Origin: Bacteroidales bacterium
Lineage (GTDB): Bacteria; Bacteroidota; Bacteroidia; Bacteroidales; UBA932
DNA: 19,659 bases
Direction: 5' to 3'
Assembly: GCA_017615135.1 (NCBI GenBank)
Contig: JAGAAU010000196.1
Coordinates: forward strand, 1-19,659
In this document: one piece after another, positions 15,730 to 19,659 of the stretch
How the letters are laid out: each line of letters begins with the position of its first letter
How positions within the stretch are numbered: the first letter of the stretch is position 1
Notes under the pieces: model-generated
Seen by the model: only the letters and a program-made list of their open reading frames with translations
What the model was told of the DNA's origin: nothing
The model's database searches: none
Translations under genes and position numbers: made by a program

Positions 15730-16258
15730 AAGCCCGGCGGGCGAATTCCCACAAAACCACACCAAGAGCCACCGACACGTTCATAGAGTGTTTGGTGCCG
15801 CGCTGCGGTATTTCCACGCAGAAATCGCACTCGTCCACCACTTCCTGGGCCACTCCGTCCACCTCATTCCCGAACACCAGCGCATAGCGGGCTTCCTTAG
15901 ACGGAATGAAGTTGTTGAGTTTGACAGAATTCCCCGTCTGTTCCGCAGCCACCGGAATATAACCCTGCCCGCGGAGCTCCCTTATCAGGGCAAGAGTATC
16001 TGGACGATGCTCCCAGGGAACGCTGAATTCCGCCCCAAGCGCCGACTTGTGGATTTCAGCCGAGGGAGGTTGGGCGCAGATGCCGCAAAGCCAGATTTTG
16101 TCTGCCTTGAAGGCGTCTGCAGTACGGAAGGCCGACCCGACGTTATGGGCGCTGCGTATATTGTCCAGCACCAGTACTATCCCCGACGGCGGCAACGCTT
16201 TATACTGGTCCGCATCTATGCGTCCCATTTCGGCTCCTGTAAGTTTACGGTCTGACAT
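15713..16258 (-). CDS. SpoU/TrmH-family RNA 2'-O-methyltransferase
   Basis: A SPOUT methyltransferase of 181 residues that transfers a methyl group from S-adenosylmethionine to a ribose 2'-OH in tRNA or rRNA. All three family motifs are present: motif 1 LDNIRSAHNVGSAFRTAD (about 31-48), motif 2 ALVFGNEVDGV (about 125-135), and motif 3 IPQRGTKHSMNVSVALGVVL (about 149-168), which forms the trefoil knot and cofactor site. The N-terminus is short with no separate RNA-binding domain, similar to TrmH/TrmL-sized members, so the target nucleotide cannot be named. The start overlaps the end of the M28-like gene by 14 bases, indicating co-transcription. Its 3' end overlaps the LolA-like gene on the opposite strand by 17 bases, and no terminator is visible in between. 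Confidence 0.93.
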   Translation of the reverse strand: MSDRKLTGAEMGRIDADQYKALPPSGIVLVLDNIRSAHNVGSAFRTADAFKADKIWLCGICAQPPSAEIHKSALGAEFSVPWEHRPDTLALIRELRGQGYIPVAAEQTGNSVKLNNFIPSKEARYALVFGNEVDGVAQEVVDECDFCVEIPQRGTKHSMNVSVALGVVLWEFARRAFSANR

Positions 16259-17156
16259 TGTTTCTTGTTTCTATCCACCTTGCAACAAACTCTGCACGGC
16301 GCCGCAGAAGATTGTAATTCAGGCTTTTAGGCGTATCCGAGGTTTTATTGGTATTTGCGGTGATTCCGGATGTAAACATCAGAGCGGGAATACCCGCAGC
16401 GATGAAAGGCGCCTGATCGCTCGCCTTCTTATAGAACAGCTCCGTAAACACTTTGCTGCCGTAGTAATCGAAATACAGCCTCAGAGAGAGCTGTGTTGCC
16501 ATGTTGATCATGGCTTCGTGCCAGCGGGCAGGGGCTCCAAGCACTATCATATAGTCTTTTACCACGCGGCTCACTGGCGCAAGGTCGCTGCCGATAGTAT
16601 CCAGGTTCAGCACCAGTTCCGGGATGATTGCAGTCTGAGCCAGAAATGCATCGGCACCGGACAGGGAATCGGTATGGCCGTCGAGTGCCGCGAATATTAT
16701 ACCGTATTCGCAGCGTGGAGCTTTAGCCAACCGGTCTGCCATGTACAGCATGGCCGCTACCCCGGAGGCATTCGCATCTGCTCCGCCATAGACTTTGCCG
16801 TCCAGGGTACCAAGCCCGTCGTACCAGGCCGACACCAGGATATACTTGCGGCTTTTCCCTGGCAGAATACCTATCACATTGCGGCCAATGCCCTTTTTCG
16901 ACTGAAAACAATGATACCAGTTCTGCCCCATGGGAAGCAGGCCGGAATGTTCGAAATTCTGCGCGATGAAACAGGATGCCTGCACCGTACCGCCGCTGCC
17001 GAACGCCCTTCCTCCAAACTCGTCGGAAGCAAGGACTTCCACTGTTTCCCGCAGGAAACGCTCCACTTCGGCAGAATCCTGCGCCATTGCCGGGCGCAAG
17101 GAGCAAACTAATGCCAAAATGCAGGAAAAAGCTGTTCGACGCGACAAAAATTTCAC
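16245..17156 (-). CDS. M28-family aminopeptidase-like protein, probably inactive
   Basis: Exported M28-fold protein, 303 residues from a GTG start at 17154-17156. That start gives MKFLSRRTAFSCILALVCSL plus RPAMA, a good signal peptide with cleavage after Ala25. A longer frame from a GTG at 17219 would start upstream of the promoter element and is rejected. The M28 scaffold is clear: GRAFGSGG (49-56), YILVSAWYDGLGTLDG (105-120), GGADANASGVAAM (124-136), LNLDTIGSDLAP (183-194) and SDQAPFIAAGIPALMFTSG (246-264). The first zinc-ligand His of the usual AHYD is Trp111. The late H.H-type segment before TSD is TANTNKTSD with no His, and SDH is SDQ. Asp127 and Asp186 remain. Loss of these ligands suggests a non-catalytic relative, perhaps binding peptides or glycans. 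It precedes the methyltransferase with a 14-base overlap. Confidence 0.85.
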   Translation of the reverse strand: MKFLSRRTAFSCILALVCSLRPAMAQDSAEVERFLRETVEVLASDEFGGRAFGSGGTVQASCFIAQNFEHSGLLPMGQNWYHCFQSKKGIGRNVIGILPGKSRKYILVSAWYDGLGTLDGKVYGGADANASGVAAMLYMADRLAKAPRCEYGIIFAALDGHTDSLSGADAFLAQTAIIPELVLNLDTIGSDLAPVSRVVKDYMIVLGAPARWHEAMINMATQLSLRLYFDYYGSKVFTELFYKKASDQAPFIAAGIPALMFTSGITANTNKTSDTPKSLNYNLLRRRAEFVARWIETRNNVRP

Positions 17157-17175
17157 AATAATGCTGATTACACTG

Positions 17176-17183
17176 CAAAAATA
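17176..17183 (-). promoter_or_regulatory. Putative -7 element for the M28-like/methyltransferase pair
   Basis: The minus strand reads TATTTTTG, a match to TAnnTTTG. The preferred GTG start lies about 19 bases downstream, giving a short leader of perhaps 13-15 bases. This supports the internal GTG over the longer open frame. No convincing -33 element is visible. Confidence 0.5.
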
Positions 17184-17195
17184 GACAAAAATTGT

Positions 17196-17203
17196 TATAT
17201 TTG
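17196..17203 (+). promoter_or_regulatory. Putative -7 element for tRNA-Val
   Basis: TATATTTG matches the Bacteroidota -7 consensus TAnnTTTG and ends 16 bases before the mature tRNA 5' end, a sensible distance for a short tRNA leader. No TTTG at standard -33 spacing was found. Confidence 0.55.
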
Positions 17204-17219
17204 CAGTCCAAAAAATCAC

Positions 17220-17294
17220 GGGACCTTAGCTCAGTCGGTTCAGAGCGCTTGCTTCACACGCAAGAGGTCGGCAGTTCGAATCTGCCAGGTCCCA
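17220..17294 (+). tRNA. tRNA-Val (anticodon CAC)
   Basis: Complete cloverleaf of 75 bases including the discriminator. The acceptor stem is GGGACCT paired with AGGTCCC. The D stem is GCTC/GAGC with loop AGTCGGTTCA. The anticodon stem is CTTGC/GCAAG with loop TTCACAC, giving anticodon CAC at 17255-17257. The variable loop is AGGTC, and the T stem GGCAG/CTGCC encloses TTCGAAT. The discriminator base is A, as expected for valine. CCA is not encoded. All stems pair without mismatch. It reads GTG codons. It is a lone tRNA with its own promoter-like element and terminator. Confidence 0.97.
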
Positions 17295-17297
17295 CTC

Positions 17298-17327
17298 CCC
17301 CGGCTCTCCGCCGGGGTATTTTTTTTT
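17298..17327 (+). terminator. Rho-independent terminator after tRNA-Val
   Basis: CCCCGGC (17298-17304), loop TCTCC and GCCGGGG (17310-17316) form a perfect 7-bp GC stem, followed by TA and a run of nine Ts (17319-17327). The T-run overlaps the stop codon of rpoN on the other strand. On the minus strand no T-run follows the stem, so it should terminate only the tRNA transcript. Confidence 0.88.
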
Positions 17328-18738
17328 AGATTTCTTTGCGCCAGCGGGCGAGGGGGATGCCAAGCTGGCCGCGGTATTTGGCGATAGTGCGACGTGCGAC
17401 CTTGTAGCCTTTGTCGGCCATGGCATCTACCAGCTGTTCGTCGGTGAGGGGTTTTTTCTTGTCTTCTGCGGCGATGCACTCCTGCAGGGCCTTTTTCAGC
17501 TCGCGGGTAGAAACTTCCTCTCCATCGCTGTTCTCCATACCTTCGGAGAAGAAATATTTAAGTGGAATAATCCCGAAGTGGGTCTCGATGTATTTACTGT
17601 TAACTACCCTGGAAACGGTGGAGATATCGAAGCCCGTCTTCTCCGCTATATCTTTGAGGACCATCGGCTTGAGCTCGCTGTCGTCGCCGTCCCGGAAGTA
17701 ATCGTACTGATAGTCCAGGATGGCCTGCATGGTTTTCTGGAGGGTGTTATGCCGTTGCTTGACGGCCTCTACGAACCATTTGGCGGAATCCAGTTTCTTC
17801 TTTACGAATGTGACGGCTTCCTTCTGAGCGCGTTCGGAGCCGCTTTTGGAATCCATCAGCATTTGAGCGTATTTCTTATTCACGCGCAGCTGCGGAATAG
17901 AGAATCGCGGCATGTCGAAGGAGAAACGGCCGTCTTCGCCCTCGGTCAGAACAAAATCGGGCACTATCTGCTGCGTACGGTCTTCGTATCCGCCGGAACT
18001 CTGCCCTCCGGGAGAAGGGTTAAGGTGCAGGATTTTCGCGGTTGCCGCTTTCAACCTTTCCTCGCTGAGCGAGAGTCTGGACATTATTTTTGCGAAATGC
18101 TTGTTAGAGAAGTCGTTATAGCACTGGTCAAGGATTCTTTCCGCATCCTCGACCGCCTGCGAGCGTTTCTTGGCCCGCAGTTGCAGCAGCAGACATTCCC
18201 GCAGGTCCCTTGCGCCGGTTCCGGGAGGGTCGAAGCTCTGAACCAGTTTCAGCATGCTCTCTACCTCCTCTTCCGTGGTGTTGATTCCCGCTCTGAATGC
18301 AAGGTCGTCCGTGAGTGTGGGGATGTCTCGGCGGAGATATCCGTCATCGTCCAGGCTACCGATAATAAACTGTGCAATCTGCCTCTGGCGCTCGTCCAGC
18401 TCGCAATAGCCCAACTGGTCCGACAGGCTCTGGCTGAAACTTTCGTGAACGGAAAAAGTGTTGTATTCAGGCATCGGATCCTTGCCCCAGTTGTTCACTT
18501 TCAGCTTATAGGGCGCGATGGAATCATCTTCCTTCAGAGCATCGAGCGACACCTCCGTGCGTTCTTCCTCACTCTCTGGGTCTGGGGTGTCGTCAAGAAC
18601 TGGGTTCTGCTCCAACTCGGCACGAATCCTCTGCTCCAGTTCCTGGCCCGTCAGCTCTATAAGCTTTATGGTCTGAATCTGAAGCGGATTCAGTTTCTGT
18701 TGCTGTTTGAGTTCCAGCCCCTGTCCTATGCTGCCCAT
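17326..18738 (-). CDS. rpoN: RNA polymerase sigma-54 factor RpoN
   Basis: Alternative sigma factor that directs RNA polymerase to -24/-12 promoters and needs enhancer-binding AAA+ activators; 470 residues, normal for the family. The N-terminal activator-interacting region is Gln/Leu-rich (LELKQQQKLNPLQIQTIKLI at 8-27). An acidic linker follows (DDTPDPESEEERTE). The core-binding region includes FIIGSLDDDGYLRRDIPTL and FDPPGTGARDLRECLLLQL. The DNA-binding part has a helix-turn-helix (IAEKTGFDISTVSRVVNSKY) and the RpoN box ARRTIAKYR (448-456), one conservative change from the textbook ARRTVAKYR. Its ATG immediately follows the stop of the SPOR gene (TAAATG), so it is the last gene of a minus-strand unit. 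No enhancer-binding activator gene is in the window. Confidence 0.97.
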   Translation of the reverse strand: MGSIGQGLELKQQQKLNPLQIQTIKLIELTGQELEQRIRAELEQNPVLDDTPDPESEEERTEVSLDALKEDDSIAPYKLKVNNWGKDPMPEYNTFSVHESFSQSLSDQLGYCELDERQRQIAQFIIGSLDDDGYLRRDIPTLTDDLAFRAGINTTEEEVESMLKLVQSFDPPGTGARDLRECLLLQLRAKKRSQAVEDAERILDQCYNDFSNKHFAKIMSRLSLSEERLKAATAKILHLNPSPGGQSSGGYEDRTQQIVPDFVLTEGEDGRFSFDMPRFSIPQLRVNKKYAQMLMDSKSGSERAQKEAVTFVKKKLDSAKWFVEAVKQRHNTLQKTMQAILDYQYDYFRDGDDSELKPMVLKDIAEKTGFDISTVSRVVNSKYIETHFGIIPLKYFFSEGMENSDGEEVSTRELKKALQECIAAEDKKKPLTDEQLVDAMADKGYKVARRTIAKYRGQLGIPLARWRKEI

Positions 18739-19236
18739 TTAAGGTTCGCTTTGTTCCTCCGTCTCCACCTTTGCTGCGGCAGCTGCTGCCGCGGCCGCTG
18801 CAATCTCTTCCTGTAACTCCGGATAACGGAATCTTTCACTCACTATGAATCCGGAGCCGAGCCGCCTGCGTATCCTGGCAAGGTCTCTGGCGGCATCAGC
18901 CTTGGTGCGGTAATAACCCGCGGTAACCTTATAGCTGGAATTGGAATAGCTGCGTTCTGCGCTTATACCGGGGAATTCATGCTGGAAGCTCCTGAGCGCT
19001 ATCTCGGACTCATAATCGGAATTCTTGCCGTTGCCGGAATAAATTCTGATCCTGAATCCGTTCACCATTTTGTCCGGGTTGGATGCAATGGTCTCGCGAT
19101 AGGCCTCCCGAACCGCTCCGGTCTGGGAAAGATGAACGCCGGTGCCGATGAACAGTTCTTCCTGTGCCGCCGCCCTTCCGGACAGGAAAAGCATCAGCGC
19201 AGCTCCAATGGTAAATATTCTTCCAAGAACGGTCAT
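18739..19236 (-). CDS. Secreted SPOR-domain protein
   Basis: A 165-residue exported protein. The signal peptide is MTVLGRIFTIGAALMLFLSG plus RAAA, with cleavage likely after Ala24. Residues about 57-140 form a SPOR-type domain: VNGFRIRIYSGNGKNSDYES, then VTAGYYRTKADAARDLARI and GSGFIVSERFRYPEL. SPOR domains bind denuded peptidoglycan glycan strands and often mark division sites. The C-terminus has a run of ten alanines (146-155) encoded by mixed codons, then an acidic tail. It has no lipobox or membrane anchor beyond the signal. The gene sits 8 bases after the LEA-like lipoprotein gene and abuts rpoN with no gap, so all three are probably co-transcribed. Role in cell-envelope maintenance is inferred from the domain. 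Confidence 0.88.
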   Translation of the reverse strand: MTVLGRIFTIGAALMLFLSGRAAAQEELFIGTGVHLSQTGAVREAYRETIASNPDKMVNGFRIRIYSGNGKNSDYESEIALRSFQHEFPGISAERSYSNSSYKVTAGYYRTKADAARDLARIRRRLGSGFIVSERFRYPELQEEIAAAAAAAAAAKVETEEQSEP

Positions 19237-19244
19237 TTCAGCTT

Positions 19245-19659
19245 TTAAAACAGTTTGATGGCTTCTTCCAGAGGAATGTTCTTATACTCTATATCTTTTT
19301 TGAAACCGCTTTTTGTGGAAACGGTTGCATTGATATCTATGGTATATTCAGAAAGCCCCGAGGTTCCTATGGTACCCAGAAAAGACAGGGTTGTCAGCCC
19401 CGGTGCAAGTTCTCCCCTCAGCGGCACCCTGTATTCCTTGGTGCTGCGGCCCTCAACGAACAGGTCTGATGCGCTGACTACAAGGAAATCCTTATCCTTA
19501 TGCTTTATATGGCCGCTTGCATTTTTCAGGATGAAATCGGGGGCGGGATTGTCTACGGTAAGGTTCACCACTCCGTCCATAGTCCGGATTCCCGTAGCGG
19601 AAATGGAACTGAGGCTGCATGAAGTAACCCTTATTTCATTCCAAATGTTCGCACAGGAC
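19245..19659 (-). CDS. LEA-type-2-like lipoprotein, 5' end off the right edge
   Basis: The frame is open to the window edge, so the true start lies outside; 137 residues are visible. The first visible residues (SCANIWNEIRVTSCSLSSIS) look like the end of a lipoprotein signal followed by the mature protein, so the Cys in SCAN may be the lipidation site. The body resembles LEA/WHy-type beta-sandwich proteins of Bacteroidota: VNLTVDNPAPDFILKNASG, FLVVSASDLFVEGRS, EYRVPLRGEL and a final strand pair before NIPLEEAIKLF. Such proteins are small envelope lipoproteins of unknown function. An internal ATG at 19580 exists, but the conserved reading upstream of it (SSISATGIRTMDGVVNLTVD) shows it is not the start. 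It lies 8 bases upstream of the SPOR gene in the same unit. Confidence 0.75.
   Translation of the reverse strand, partial: SCANIWNEIRVTSCSLSSISATGIRTMDGVVNLTVDNPAPDFILKNASGHIKHKDKDFLVVSASDLFVEGRSTKEYRVPLRGELAPGLTTLSFLGTIGTSGLSEYTIDINATVSTKSGFKKDIEYKNIPLEEAIKLF

Larger units (their letters stand above)
17172..17207. repeat. Inverted repeat in the second divergent promoter
   Basis: ACTGCAAAAATA (17172-17183) and TATATTTGCAGT (17196-17207) are inverted copies matching at 11 of 12 positions, with a 12-base spacer. As in the repeat at 11974-12010, each arm contains an outward-facing TAnnTTTG element. Here the repeat separates the M28-like/methyltransferase pair from the tRNA gene. Confidence 0.65.

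Noticed and set aside
16047..17111. 354-codon open frame on the plus strand opposite the M28-like and methyltransferase genes
   Set aside because: Both genes beneath it have clear family motifs on the other strand. This frame has none.
17157..17219. Upstream GTG start for the M28-like protein
   Set aside because: It would begin upstream of the predicted promoter element and add 21 residues before the signal peptide.
17578..18816. 412-codon open frame on the plus strand opposite rpoN
   Set aside because: It is antisense to a complete sigma-54 gene and has no recognisable domain or motif.

Overview
The window looks like chromosomal DNA of a Bacteroidota member, most likely order Bacteroidales. 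The evidence is a SusC/SusD outer-membrane pair, BACON and GLUG surface domains, a DUF4290 protein, and TAnnTTTG-type promoter -7 elements. The DNA is dense and moderately GC-rich by eye. No gene-free stretch exceeds 300 bases. I see no insertion sequence, integrase, attachment site, CRISPR array or rRNA.

Region 1 (1-11971, all minus strand) reads as one long co-directional array. In transcription order it encodes an HPr-kinase-like ATPase, a small S24/S26 (signal-peptidase-like) protein, a stand-alone PqqD-like protein and an ABC exporter. These are followed by a SusC-type TonB-dependent transporter, a SusD-type lipoprotein, a large BACON/GLUG surface lipoprotein and a calcineurin-like phosphoesterase lipoprotein cut by the left edge. 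Junctions run from a 4-base overlap to a 37-base gap. The first four genes resemble part of a kit for making modified peptides: a leader-binding PqqD protein, a kinase, a protease and an exporter. The last four are an outer-membrane uptake and surface-capture module. No precursor peptide and no cyclase, radical-SAM or asparagine-synthetase-like enzyme is visible. This juxtaposition is the most interesting feature of the window.

Region 2 (about 11972-12099) is a divergent promoter region built on a perfect inverted repeat, with a -7-like element facing outward in each arm. To its right, plus-strand housekeeping genes follow with overlapping ends: DUF4290, ftsK and a LolA-like periplasmic protein.

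Region 3 (15713-17207, minus strand) holds an M28-peptidase-like protein that has lost expected metal ligands, and a SpoU/TrmH RNA methyltransferase whose end overlaps the LolA-like gene convergently. A second symmetric divergent promoter (17172-17207) serves this pair and a tRNA-Val(CAC) gene on the plus strand, which has its own terminator.

Region 4 (17326-19659, minus strand) is a compact set: a LEA-like lipoprotein (cut by the right edge), a SPOR-domain protein and rpoN (sigma-54).

All functional statements rest on reading motifs by eye; no database search was run.
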